57,951 nt of DNA from Chara braunii (lineage: Eukaryota > Streptophyta > Charophyceae > Charales > Characeae), in contig BFEA01000178.1 in the NCBI GenBank assembly GCA_003427395.1, positions 1,562,102 through 1,620,052 on the forward strand. Reading direction: 5' to 3'. The first letter of the stretch is position 1. Each line of letters starts with the position of its first letter. Of the stretch, positions 22,737 to 33,067 are shown one piece after another. The notes under the pieces were generated by a model. It worked only from the letters and a program-made list of their open reading frames with translations. It had not been told where the DNA came from and ran no database searches. Position numbers and translations under genes: made by a program.

Positions 22737-23465
22737 AGCCATCTCCTTACCACCCCGCCTGCCTCTCACCATCGCCCATCCTCGTCCCGAATGCACCTGG
22801 CACGCCCCCTTGCCCAAGTTCATTCGTTTTTCTTTTTATTTTTTTGATCTCCTGCTGACTGCGATCACCCGGCAGTCGCCCTGCGGCCAGTCTCCTTCGC
22901 CTCTGCCTGTCTCCCCGCTATCTGTCGCTCTCTCCCGCTTGCCCGTCACTCTAGCGCCTTGCCACTCGCTACCCGCTTTCACCCGTTGCTGCCCGTCGCT
23001 TTCTCCGACAACACCTTTTTGCGCAGCAGGGTCCGGCGGTCCACGGGGCTACCTGCACACGGCCCGCTGCACTATCGCTCGCTTTGCCACTGCGCAGCGC
23101 TGTCTGGCCATCCCCTCCCGACTACTAGATGGTTCGATTAGTCTTTCGCTCCTATACCCAAGTCCGACGAACGATTTGCACTTCAGTATCGTTGCGGGCC
23201 CCCACCTTAGCGCCAGTCCGCCCATTGCTCCACTGCGCTCCGACCACCGCCTTTGCTTCGAGTCGTTCTCCGCTGTTGCCTGGCCTGTCCGTACCCAGCA
23301 CAGCCCGTGGTCCGACAGCCCCGCCGTTCTGCTTTCCACCGCGTGGTCCGACAATCCCCACCTCTCCAAAAACTCTGGCTGTCGGCCGGCCCTCGTTTTA
23401 TAGCTTTTACCGGTGCCGAGGCTCCACGCCAATCTACTCTGTATCGTTCCAGTTCTAACGGGTGT

Positions 23466-24465
23466 CCCGAAGGACTCCATTCGGGGCAGCGCCCCGTGGC
23501 CCAGCCCGGTTAGGCATGTTTTTCGAGCCTTTCTCGGGTCTCGAAGGGCCTGCTCATACCGTAATAACAGTGGCAAACCCAGGGCACAGACCCTGTGGCA
23601 AACTTGTAGCATGGCTTCCTGGCGGAGCGCTCCGTCGCGTCCCAAGACAAAACGGGACGCGGCTCCAGCGCGGCCACAAGAACAATTTGTAATTGCACTT
23701 CGGGCAACGTCGCGAGTACAACATACCCCATACGACCCTGCATTAGGCCTGATATCGCGTCCCAGAACGGGACGTGGGTGAAAAAAATAAAAGGGGAGGC
23801 TAAACAAAAATAAAATAATAAAACTGAAACGGGGAACTTTTAACGGGCAGCCCTACGAATCGGCCCCCTTCCGCCGCGCTTGTAAACAAAAAACGAAGGG
23901 GATAGCCCCGTCGTGCCAATGCCCTCGACCCCTCCGATTTTCTCCACGCCGCTCCGCTGCCGCTACGTTGACGCTCGCCGGCCTCGATCCCCAAACCTTT
24001 GTAGTGTCAGTCCAATGTCGTAACCTATAAGGCTAAACCCAAGCATGGTACCAGTAGAAGTGGAATCCTAGATAAAGTGGTAACGCATAGTGCTCAGGGC
24101 CAAGGAATCGCCCTGGGCCACTTCTTGGCCCGCGCCTGCACGTACGGCTGCCGAAAACTCGCACCGCGACTACCCCTATTTGGTCGTATCCATCAGGTCC
24201 CCTCACTTGGATCCGCCACATGTCCGTATATGCTCACTGAGCCGTCGACTGTACTAAACAGAAGAGAGGAAAAAAGTATTCCTAAATCTTGGCTTAATTA
24301 AATAATATTTATATTAACACACAACGACCGGCATCCATGCCGGTCCCACAATCATGATCAAAGAGAGGGAATCACGAGCGCCTTAAATTTGCGCGCCCAC
24401 ACACTCTGTACTCCTAGTCAACCTTCAGCTAGCATAAATTACTGACATTGCCGCGCCTCTCGCGG
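23466..24465 (+). repeat. Further perfect hairpins in GC-rich part of second insert
   Basis: Includes CCCGAA/TTCGGG (23466/23480), TTCGAG/CTCGAA (23522/23540), CAGGG/CCCTG (23580/23591), GCGTCCC/GGGACGC (23637/23654), CGTCCC/GGGACG (23758/23769), CAGGGC/GCCCTG (about 24096), ACCGGCAT/ATGCCGGT (about 24328) and CCGCG/CGCGG (about 24450). A 244-codon plus-strand frame at 22669-23403 overlaps this area but has only low-complexity Ser/Pro/Arg composition. Confidence 0.65.
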
Positions 24466-24559
24466 TATGCTTTAGACCTAACTTATTTTCTGTCATCTGC
24501 AAAAAAACAGGGCGGATACCCTTATAATGGTATTCGCGCCGGCACCGGCTAGGGGGATT

Positions 24560-25857
24560 CCTCCAAAAAAGACAGCCTCACATATCCACCGAACTCCTCT
24601 TCCTCGTCCTCATTCTCGTATCCTACCCCGTTCATCACAACCCGGGCCCCGACATCCTCGACATCTAATCGGTCCCTCGGGGGCTCCTTATCAGCAACGG
24701 GTGATTCTTCTAGACGGACCTAGTACACCCTTGACTGTGTTTCCTTCCGCCTCGGAATACTGGTCCAGTTTCGCTCGTCTCGGGCATCTACAGTCTTTAG
24801 GACTACTCGGATCCCACCAGGACTCTTGATCGAGAGGGTCTGACTCCCGTCCGGAAGGTCAACCTTGGAAGCGTGGACCACGCTCAACCAGGTTCTCCCG
24901 AGGATCAACTCGGAGGAACACTCCTTTACCGAGAAAATCGGAACCGTGGCTTCCATCCTTGCGACTTCAATGAAGGGGTTGTGACACACTCTTTCCGCCG
25001 GTTGGAGTTTGTTATCTGCGACAACCATGGACATGAACACCCCTCTATCCACTTCCAGTCCTAATTCCTTCGCGATAGAATCCATACTCACAGTAGACTC
25101 GGACCCATTGTCCACTAGGGCCCTCATCTTCTTCCCATTCACTACCGCTTGGAGCGCGTCACTCCCCAGGACATAGAATTTCTTACCCTCTTCCTCCGAG
25201 AAGAAACTAGCCGGCAGCTTCTCCATCGTAATCCGGGAAGACCGCACCTCCTCCTTGGTTGGTCCATCCCCTGGACCTGTGGGCCCCCCTGCGAGCGGAA
25301 TCCTCATCTTCCGGGTGATGCTCAGGAGCTCTTCCCTAGCGCTTTTGCTAGCCGCTAGATACTCTAGAAGAGTGCATTGCGTCGGTTGCATTAGAGTCCT
25401 CCGTAGGGGAGCTACCGTGTCTATATCGTTCAAGGTGCATTTCATCTCGAACTTTTTCGCCCCCTTTTTCCTAGGTGATTTAGGTGATGTGGGTTCTTCC
25501 CCCTTCCTCCCTTTCGGGCCTTTGGCGTCGACCATCGGTTGGTCGTCGTCACCGCTCCTTCTCCCTCCACCCTCCGTCGCGCTTTCCTTGCCTTTAGACG
25601 ACCCTGCCCCAACTTGGGTCCTTACTCTTAGGCAAGGCCCTTTCTCTTCGGGCCGGGTCTCAACGAACTTGATGCTCGACACCTGGGGCTCCCTTATGGA
25701 CACTCCTCCCAGTGCTTCCGTCATCTGGACGCGAGATGAGTTGGAGAAACCCCCAACCTCGGGCTTTTTCCCCAATCTGGCCTCCTGGAGGGCTATCCTT
25801 TTGTCCATATTCACCTTCATCGAGGGATAGAAGGACACGGTTTCTCCATCGTCGCTC
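24560..25857 (-). pseudogene. Retroviral-type protease region of inner element
   Basis: Minus-strand frame continuous with Gag apart from TAG stops at 25857 and 24720. The N-terminal half is basic and low-complexity. The protease core has LVDNGSESTVSM (about 25100-25118), where the usual D-T/S-G reads D-N-G, and then LILGRTWLSVVHA, the second conserved strand. A Ser/Thr-to-Asn change in the catalytic triplet would be unusual in an active enzyme. The coding text ends near 24560 at the insert. Confidence 0.75.
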
Positions 25858-25859
25858 TA

Positions 25860-27638
25860 AACTACCCACTTATTTTCGTTTAATTTTACCACCCCCAACC
25901 TTAGGACTTCCGTAAGGTAAGGACACTCTCGTTTGATGTGACCCTCCTCATTGCAATAGACACACCCACTTCGAGGCGGCGGGTTGTTAGGGCGGGGAGC
26001 GACTTGAGGGGACCCTCCTGTTGCCGAGGGTGGCCCGGGAGGCGGTGGCGTTCTAGCCTCACTTACCTCTGGTCGAGCCCCCATGGCCCTAGGTTGGGGA
26101 GAGTCTCCCCATCTTCCATCCCTTGCGTCCTTCCATTTGGAGCTCCCCCATTCCGAGGCCCGATTCCCTCCGGCCTATTGATTGGCCGTCCAGTTCCCTT
26201 GGTTGCCGGGTTTGTTCCGCCAACCTGGGGGTCCTCCTCCCCAGCGTTGGCTGGGGGGCCCATGAGGCTGCCTTTCGTTTTCGCGTGGCCCGGCGTCCTT
26301 TTGGGAGCGCATACTCCGGAGTGCCATGTCCAGACTCTCCTTCATATATTCCCGTACGTCCACACCTCTTCCAGTGAAGACCACTTCGGTGACTCTTTCG
26401 AAATTAGCGGAGTCCCTAGGGGCCTTTTCGAGGACCTCCCTCCTCTTCTCTTCAGGCAGGTGCAACATGAATATTACGCATCTGTCGACTTCCGAAAGCA
26501 TCCCTCTATTCACTAAGGTCTGTGACAAGCGTTTGAACCTCCTAGTAAAGGCCACCAGGCTTTCTTGCTCTCCTCTCGTCACCCGACGCACCCCCTCTAT
26601 CGTGGGGATCACGTCGTCACACTCAAATATCCTTAGTAGGCTGCTTTTGAAGGTCTTCCACCTTCCATCAGACGAGTATATGGCCCTGATGGCCTGGTCC
26701 AGCTCCGGGTCTGAATGTTGTATGAAGTGGTCGATCCACCCTTTTTCCGAAAACTTTTTTCGATAGGCGTATTTCTCCAATTTTTCCACGAACCCGGTCA
26801 CGTCTCTCTCGTTAAAATAGAGCGACTCTAGCCCCAGGTTCACATCGTAGTAAGGGACTCGACGATCGTCATACCGATAGAAATAAGGTCCTTCGTCCGT
26901 CCCATCAATCCTTGGATCGTAAGGCTTGTACCAGGAAGGGTCCAAATCCTCCATACGGGGTCGAGGTCTCGGAGGTCCCCATGATTCCTCTTCCCGGCGA
27001 CCTCTATAACCCTAGTCTTCACGTTCCCAGTGCATGGACTCCGGGCCCCTAGCCCCTCTCCTGATCTTTCCGGGTCCTCCCATATTTCTTCCTACCGCCT
27101 CTTCTTGCATCCATGCGGGACCGGTCTCCCTGCCGGCCCATCTTCGCGGACCTCCCCCAATTTCGATTGGTCGTCCTTCCACAAGTTCCCTCCTCCTTAG
27201 GCTACCTTCCTCGCTCCTCCTCCCTGCCCAGCATCCAGCCCTGTCACGAGGGCACTCCTGCCCATCGCTGAATCTCTCTTCCGTGTCCACGTGGTCCGCC
27301 CATCGGGTTTCGACTAGGAAGTCCCTTGTGGCTTCGGCCACCCTTTCTCTCATAGGTACACGTGGTTCCATCTCTCGGTGCAAACGCTTGTCCGAGCTCG
27401 CACGAGGTTCCGCAGTTTTTTCTCCGAGGGGTTCTTCCGGGCTCCTTAAGGCTCTACCCATAGTTTCTACGGTTTCTACCCCCTCGGCCACTCCCTCGAC
27501 TGACTTACTCAATCTTGCCCCTATTTCGGTATCCTCCTCGGTTCGCCCCATTGCAACAGTCTTAGGTGATTGGGCGACCCCGTGCTCAACCACATTTTTC
27601 ATGCACCAGTTCTTCATCGCTCTCTCCGCTAGAGTCAC
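25860..27638 (-). pseudogene. gag: Gag of inner element
   Basis: One frame from 27638 to 25860 interrupted by TAG at 27012 and about 26173. The first 200 residues are charged and Gly/Arg-rich. Residues decoded from 26954-26400 form a Gag capsid core (DVTGFVEKLEKYAYRKKF, then WIDHFIQHSD and TIEGVRRVTRGEQESLVAF). A proline/glycine-rich stretch leads to a complete CCHC zinc knuckle, CVYCNEEGHIKREC, at 25923-25964. It leads in frame into the protease, so Gag-Pro was a single polyprotein. Confidence 0.8.
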
Positions 27639-27727
27639 TCCCTCGGCCCGCTGCCTTGCTACTGTCCTCCGAGCCTCTTTCTCCTTTACTCACTATCACC
27701 TTCGGACTCCTCACTAGTCACTGTCCA

Positions 27728-28456
27728 TCAAAAGTCTTGCACTTTTTTTTCTTCGTACGCTGCTAGCGCAAGGTTGGCGACCTCCAGATCCGAGACACCC
27801 CTAACCTCGTCCAGTGAGCACCGCCTAATCAGACCTCTATCTACTTCTCCGGCCTGTCCCGAGAACAGGGGCTTGATGAAATCGCCGACCAGAGCCCACC
27901 CCTCAAAATTTGTAAGCTCTAGGGACTTCCAACACAGGGTGAACAACTCGTGCCCCAGGGGAAATTTTTCAATTATCAGTCCTCTAATTTGGACTTTCCT
28001 TACCGCTGCGTCGTCGGGGTAGAGCAATTGGTAAACCCAAGCAGGGATCTCCCAGGTCCGGTTGTGGGCTGCCCGCGGGATTTCTAACTGTCCTCTGTAT
28101 TCAACCCTTTTTATTTCATGCCTTCCCGCTACTCCCCCTCTCAACCTTTTAAGTCGGTCTCGGGTTCTCTCCGCGATACCCAGAGGGTTTTTTCCTTCCG
28201 CCAACTCGGTGGCAAAAAATTGTCTGTCGTCGTGAGACAAGAAGATCTCAACCCTTCGCATGTGGGTACTTTCCCTTGAGACTATCGAAAAACGGACTAG
28301 CGTTTCCTGCCCGTATATTTCGAAGAACTCCGTGGTGATCTCCCCTTCTTCCTCAACCTTGGGGAGGGTCACTCCATACCTGGACCCTGACTTCCAAGCT
28401 CTTTCCAAGGTCACGACAGGGTCCCCCGTTTCGTACCTAATCATTGGCCGGCTCAC
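27728..28456 (-). CDS. Cassette A, downstream ORF (unknown, 242 aa)
   Basis: Intact frame, probably initiated at GTG 28456 or the ATG four codons later. Its start overlaps the stop of the upstream ORF by a GTGA arrangement. The protein aligns with the cassette B downstream ORF over most of its length: VRFSIVSRE / VRLTVSSGE, VEIFLSHDD / ATMFLSKEG, VEYRGQLEIPRA / VTYAGWEDVPLF, PAWVYQLLYP / PRFLLERVYP, LTNFEGWALV / VEGLGYAFEG. No known domain recognised. It lies just upstream of Gag on the same strand inside the inner retrotransposon. Confidence 0.6.
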   Translation of the reverse strand: MSRPMIRYETGDPVVTLERAWKSGSRYGVTLPKVEEEGEITTEFFEIYGQETLVRFSIVSRESTHMRRVEIFLSHDDRQFFATELAEGKNPLGIAERTRDRLKRLRGGVAGRHEIKRVEYRGQLEIPRAAHNRTWEIPAWVYQLLYPDDAAVRKVQIRGLIIEKFPLGHELFTLCWKSLELTNFEGWALVGDFIKPLFSGQAGEVDRGLIRRCSLDEVRGVSDLEVANLALAAYEEKKVQDF

Positions 28457-29133
28457 CTCACCCGAGCTAATCTCTCTGCTGCCTCGACTAGCAAGTCCTC
28501 ACACCTCTCTCGAGAGCCACCGCCTTGCTCGAGTATCGTCCGATGCAATGCTTGTTCGTACTCACCCGTCTTGTCCCAAAAACGCAGCTCTACTAGGTGC
28601 ACCCTGGCCTCGAGTGGGTTTCCTAGCCACCTAGAGTCCTCCTCAAACCTTCTCTCGACCTCCGACAGGGGTTCTCTCCACGTTCTAGAAAACCGCACTC
28701 CTCTCGCCTCCCTAATAAAGATTGAAAACCTACCTAAGGTAGTCCAAGACCTCCTTTTCCACAAGGCAAGTCGCCGGACCTCGACGAGGAAGCTCTTCTC
28801 GACTCTGGCCACTCGGTCCTCTCCAAGGTCTGGCCCAAGATCCGCTCCTCCTTCTATCTCGACCTCGGGGCCGTTGTCCCTTGTCTCCAATTCCCAATTT
28901 ATCGAGTTTGAGGTGTAGGTAGCTCTCATGCCTCTCCTTCCCCGGAGAGTAGTTCCCCTTTTAAATCATCAAGTGACAAGTATCTTTTATCGCGGCCGTC
29001 TCTAACAACTTGATTTTTCGTAAGGCCCCTGGTCTTGCATTCCTCTCCTCTTCCCAGCAAAGGGCCAATATTCCATTTAACTCTGCCCTAACCCTCTCTA
29101 GACCCACCAGCTCACTGGTGTCGGGCTCGCTCA
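28453..29133 (-). CDS. Cassette A, upstream ORF (unknown), with a break
   Basis: The 158-codon frame 28929-28453 ends in TGA overlapping the next start. A further open piece at about 29133-28965, beginning SEPDTSELVGLERVR, precedes it after stops, so the original ORF was longer. The protein is charged and contains RFSIFIREARGVRFSRTW, a distant match to the WLYTWCVDTGVPPRGEL motif of cassette B. Function unknown. Confidence 0.45.
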
Positions 29134-29873
29134 TGCCTCAAATTCCTTCGTCGGCACACTATAGCTATTCGTATGAGATCCGAGGGGTCTAATCCTTCTA
29201 ACCCAGCCTCACAGATTTTGCCCAAGTATTTCCAGGTGATGGTCGACACCTTTACGTGTTGATCCCAGCCCTCAAAAGCGTAGCCCAGGCCCTCTACCGA
29301 CGACCAATTGTCCTCGTATGGACTCTGAAGGCACCAAATCAATAGAGAATGCAGGTCCGATCTTGTGAACCGAAATTGGTTCAGGATTGAGATCCTACGT
29401 TTCACCACCTTCCTAACTGTTTTCGAGGGATAAACTCGCTCGAGGAGGAAACGAGGGACTCTGACGGGGTCACTGTCGAAAAACAGAGGTACATCTTCCC
29501 AACCCGCGTAGGTCACTCGGTAGATCCTAGGGTACTCCTCTCGAGGACTTACCTCCTGCACAAGTCTCTCTACACGGTCTTGAATCGCATGTGCATCTAT
29601 AAGCGGGTCCTCCCCCAGTTTCAAGTTGCTGACCACCTCTAGAAAACCCTCCTTAGAAAGGAACATTGTGGCCTCTCCGATCATCAACCTCTCCCCGCTG
29701 CTCACTGTCAACCGAACGAATGCTCTCCCGCGGCGGATCTCCGCTACTTCCCTTCGAATGACCCTTGTTGGATCCCTTTGACTTTCCTTGGGCAAGGAGA
29801 CGTGGACAACCTCTCCTTCACCACTCACAGGCTCTATTGAGGCCCAAAGAGTCTCGGGAACCCCTTTTATCAT
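29112..29873 (-). CDS. Cassette B, downstream ORF (unknown, 253 aa)
   Basis: Intact frame from ATG 29873. The start codon overlaps the upstream stop as ATGA. Paralogous to the cassette A downstream ORF and, in its N-terminal third, to cassette C (about 30598-30302). The conserved pattern is R-hydrophobic-x-hydrophobic-S...FLS.EGFLEV, a central Y-x-G-W/Q-x-x-x-P motif, a FLLERVYP motif and a C-terminal Leu/Trp-rich region. No similarity to capsid, protease or envelope families is apparent to me. Confidence 0.6.
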   Translation of the reverse strand: MIKGVPETLWASIEPVSGEGEVVHVSLPKESQRDPTRVIRREVAEIRRGRAFVRLTVSSGERLMIGEATMFLSKEGFLEVVSNLKLGEDPLIDAHAIQDRVERLVQEVSPREEYPRIYRVTYAGWEDVPLFFDSDPVRVPRFLLERVYPSKTVRKVVKRRISILNQFRFTRSDLHSLLIWCLQSPYEDNWSSVEGLGYAFEGWDQHVKVSTITWKYLGKICEAGLEGLDPSDLIRIAIVCRRRNLRHERARHQ

Positions 29874-30265
29874 CGAGCTTCGTACCCCCGCCAGTTAGCC
29901 ACCTGTTCTTTCCCGAAGAGGCGGGCGTACGGGACGTCCACGACGTGAGCTCGGACCCCCTCAAACTCTCTCAATCTCTCGAATATAGAGGATAGCTCTC
30001 CCCTAGGGGGAACCCCAGTGTCCACACACCACGTGTAGAGCCAGAACAACCCTCTCGTCCCCACTCCGGATTCCTGAGCGGCTCGGAGCACAACCACCAC
30101 TCTCTCCTCCGGGTCTCATAAGAACAAGCGTGTCAGGAATTGGGGCAGCTTCGCGTGGAGCACTCCGGACGCGCGAGGGACCTCGCCTGGTTCGGCGAAG
30201 GACACCTGTGTCCACGACTCGAAGGTCCCCTCCTCGTAATCACCCAGAACCAGATTGTTCGCTAC
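29870..30265 (-). pseudogene. Cassette B, upstream ORF (unknown), one internal stop
   Basis: In frame from about 30265 (LVLGDYEEGTFESW) with a single TGA near 30118, then 76 codons to TGA at 29870. It contains LYTWCVDTGVPPRGEL, matched in cassette C by IPYTHCIDQGFPPRGKL. Both are followed by an amphipathic stretch and then the stop/start junction to the downstream ORF. The Cys-x-Asp-x-Gly-x-Pro-Pro-Arg-Gly signature is the best handle for a database search. Confidence 0.5.
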
Positions 30266-30301
30266 TTGCCTCGCGGACTCACGGTACTTCGTATGGGTCT
30301 T

Positions 30302-30598
30302 TCACCCGGTTACTAAACCCCTCCAAACTTCAGTCCACGTCTCCTCGTTGAGAAAAATCGTAGCCCGAATCTCCAGGAACCGACCGAGGTCAGACGGACC
30401 TCCTCTTTGCATTCCTTCTTTCCAGGTAAGCTTGCAAGCTCGAACCCACACGTAGGCGCCTTTCCGGATGACGCCTCCTTTCTCAACGCTCATCCAGTAG
30501 GGCGTCACACGAGGGTCTCCTGGGATCAAGACTTTCCCCGCGTCACCGGCTTCTATTGCTTCCACTACTCCGTTTTTGCTGAGCACGAATCTCACCAT
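30302..30598 (-). pseudogene. Cassette C, downstream ORF, truncated (98 aa)
   Basis: Begins with ATG 30598, four bases after the TGA of the upstream ORF and in the same frame. It covers only the N-terminal third of the cassette A/B downstream proteins (LIPGDPRVTPYWMS, then RFLEIRATIFLNEETW) and stops where cassette B begins, so it looks truncated by the duplication that made the tandem. Confidence 0.5.
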
Positions 30599-30601
30599 TT
30601 A

Positions 30602-31229
30602 TCAGCGCCGTTTGAATACCCACTCGCGGTATCTCTTTGGCGAAAGGGTGACAGTTTTTTCCAGAGACCCCAACCTCCTAAGAATTCCCCAGAGTTTCCC
30701 TCGCGGCGGGAACCCCTGATCGATACAATGTGTGTATGGTATCCACAGGGCCCCAAAGGATAATCCCAAACTCCTTCCCCTTTCCGGGAGTTTCACCACT
30801 CTTCCCTCGTTCGCGCTTGAGAACACAAAGTCCGGGACCCACGAGGTTGAGGGGTAACTCGCCTTGGGGAGTTCGTCTGCCCTAGCGAACCTCTCCGCCT
30901 CTACCGCCACAAACCCAAACTCCTTCCGGATCCTATCTATCCACCTCCTTCTGACTTCTCTAGCCTCTCCGATTAATAAGTCCAGCCCACCCCCTTGTAG
31001 CCCTCTAAAAGCTCCCTCTCGGCCCACCTTGAGCCGAGCATGGCTAACCGCTTCTTCCTAGTGTATAGAAATATCTGATCCTGTAGCCCCCTAAAAGATC
31101 CCTCTCTAGCCGAGCATCTCCAACCACTTCTTCCCAACTATTTAGGAAGGCTTCCCCTTGGTCAGCCCCTTCTTCTACGTACAGTGCTATATCGAAATCC
31201 CCGGTCCACAGGTAAAGTTGTAGCACCAT
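30602..31229 (-). pseudogene. Cassette C, upstream ORF (unknown), broken once
   Basis: Two same-strand frames, 31229-31044 and 31027-30602, separated by a short break. The first has WTGDFDIALYVEEGADQGE. The second is 141 codons and contains IPYTHCIDQGFPPRGKL, the signature shared with cassette B. It ends in KRR then TGA TAA. Most 5' of the three cassettes relative to the inner element's transcription. Confidence 0.5.
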
Positions 31230-32012
31230 ACCTCTACACCCCCATGGCTTCCTACGCTAATGCCGGCCGATTCAAACTCTAAAAGCCCTAAACTCATAGG
31301 CGCCTCAGTATCTCCTCGTCCGACCTCACCGTAATTACTCACGCTAACCCTTTCCGGACCGCTTCCAGGCTGATTGACCCTAATCAAGGAAAGATAATTT
31401 TTCCACCTTTTCTATCTGGCCACTCGAGAGACCAACCCACCCTGCAAGAAGAAGGTGCCTATGAGCCCAGCAGGATCAAATAGACCAGAGAAGGAATGCC
31501 TTCTCACTCGGCTACCTTCCTGTCCTCCCCCGCTGAGAGGTCCTCCCACTTCCAGGTATAAGGACTAGCCGCGAACACAGGTTATCCCCGAAGAAGGGTG
31601 GCAACCCCTCCTCAGGAGTCGGACCGTAGTCACACACCCGTGTCCTACGTCCCCCACCGAACGGACCCCTAGTCCTAAGTTAGCCTATCCGGAACCACGC
31701 CCCTACTCGACCCACCTCGAGAGTGGAATTACCCGGGTCCCAGGACTTTATCCGCCTATCGATCCGAGAGCACAGGCCTGTCTACTCCCTCCCATTCTCC
31801 CTCTTGCATCGTGAACCCTTCTCACTTTGCTCCCTTCTTCCCTTTTTGCCTCCGGCTGACTCTTTTCTCTCTTGGAATTAAGGAATTCAATCGGGGTATT
31901 CGAAGAAAAATGGGTGGGGAAGCAAAGTTTTAGGAAGAGTCTCTCAGGTTAAGCAGATATATATATACGTACCTTGTGGTCCTTGAATCCCTCAAAATTC
32001 ATTTTCGTCGTC
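31230..32012. other. Spacer in inner element
   Basis: Between the cassettes and the first ORF. TATATATATA occurs near 31960-31970. No coding sequence recognised. Confidence 0.4.
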
Positions 32013-32567
32013 CTAATAATCCCCTAGGTCCGAGTCCGAGAAATCGGCAAGGCACCGGTCCACCCAAGACCCGTCCTCCGATCCCTTGTCCAAGGAGCCC
32101 CACGTATCTCTCACCCCTTCTTCCCAAGGTAGCCCCCTATCCCCCTCGCTCACATCGGCGGTTGAGGTTCCCTCGCCCCCTTGCCCCGGAACCCGAAGCA
32201 CCACTCTCCTCACCCCCAAGTCCCGAACGGCCCCCGCTTGAGAACCCCGCTCCCTTTCGGGAGGCGCGTCTCGAGCGGGCCTTGCCCTCAATCTACGTAG
32301 GTCAAGAACCGAGAACTCAGACCCCTCTCGCGAAACCCTTTCCTGCGTGGAAGATATACCTCGCGTGTATGCCGTCCACAACCCGTGTGGGTCGAGGATA
32401 TTTGGCGACCCCCTAGGATCCCAAATTGATAACGCTCTCATACCCTCTCGAGCCCCCCTTTCCTCTCTCCCCCTTGCGTCCACTCTCTCGCCCCCGTGTG
32501 CGGACCCTATCACCCTGTTTTCCCTCACGGCTCTTCTTCCCCCCCTTTGGTTGTTTTTCACCCTCAT
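32013..32567 (-). CDS. Unknown Arg/Glu/Gly-rich ORF near 5' end of inner element
   Basis: 184 codons without a stop, about 480 bp inside the PBS. Composition is very Arg- and Gly-rich with no hydrophobic core. It may be a real leader ORF of the element or just a stop-poor GC-rich leader. No homology recognised. Confidence 0.3.
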   Translation of the reverse strand: MRVKNNQRGGRRAVRENRVIGSAHGGERVDARGREERGAREGMRALSIWDPRGSPNILDPHGLWTAYTRGISSTQERVSREGSEFSVLDLRRLRARPARDAPPERERGSQAGAVRDLGVRRVVLRVPGQGGEGTSTADVSEGDRGLPWEEGVRDTWGSLDKGSEDGSWVDRCLADFSDSDLGDY

Positions 32568-33046
32568 TCAAACCTCCACAAGCAAAACTGTTCCGCCCTC
32601 TTATTTAGTGGATTTTAGAAATAGACATACTGAAAACGTCACATTCCCTAGCAAAGACTGACCTGAATCATTTGGAGGAGCAAGGGCTGAAGTCGCAAGC
32701 GGGGCCGGGGCGGACCTGCAAAATCGAGAGCCCCCATACACCCCAAGTCCCTCGCACCCAAACAAGCCCAGCGCCCACTTTCCACAAGGCCCCCAATAAA
32801 AACCTCACCCTGATGTTGCTCAAGAAACCAAATGTCGCCAAGGGAAAAGTCGTCGCGAATCGCTGCGTAAGCCCGAAGAAGGTCGTAGCCGAAGAAAAGA
32901 CCTGAAAAAGGAAATGTCGAACTCGATGCCGAAAAAAACGAAACCTTGATGCCAAAACCTCCGAAGAAAGCCCCACCACTACCTGTCACGCCGGTTCTCC
33001 TACACCCGCAGTTCTCGAGCCGGCCGAGGCCGTCGGAGAAAACTCT

Positions 33047-33064
33047 TCCCCAGCAACGGCGCCA
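33047..33064 (-). other. Primer binding site of inner element
   Basis: On the minus strand TGGCGCCGTTGCTGGGGA, separated by 3 nt from an LTR ending ..GGAACA. It matches, with one change, the TGGCGCCGTTGCCGGGGA site that I recall from plant Tat/Athila-type Ty3/gypsy elements. It defines the LTR boundary at 33068 and the minus orientation. Confidence 0.85.
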
Positions 33065-33067
33065 CTT

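Larger units (their letters stand above)
17727..24540 (+). mobile_element. Second insert of the TGTCGAG family, rich in hairpin arrays
   Basis: Splits the inner element's protease from its RT. The left edge is sharp at TGTCGAGC (17727). The right edge is uncertain, between about 24490 and 24550, where the protease-side frame ends. The head aligns with 8187-8570. The interior has no credible coding sequence but holds a six-copy 123-bp tandem repeat, an eight-copy hairpin family, a three-copy hairpin family and further hairpins up to 24465. A short TTCGC occurs at both edges and could be a target duplication, but this is weak. Confidence 0.55.

Noticed and set aside
22669-23807. Overlapping 244- and 252-codon frames on both strands in the GC-rich insert
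   Set aside because: Composition is low-complexity Ser/Pro/Arg on both strands and the region is full of hairpins; no protein family is recognised.
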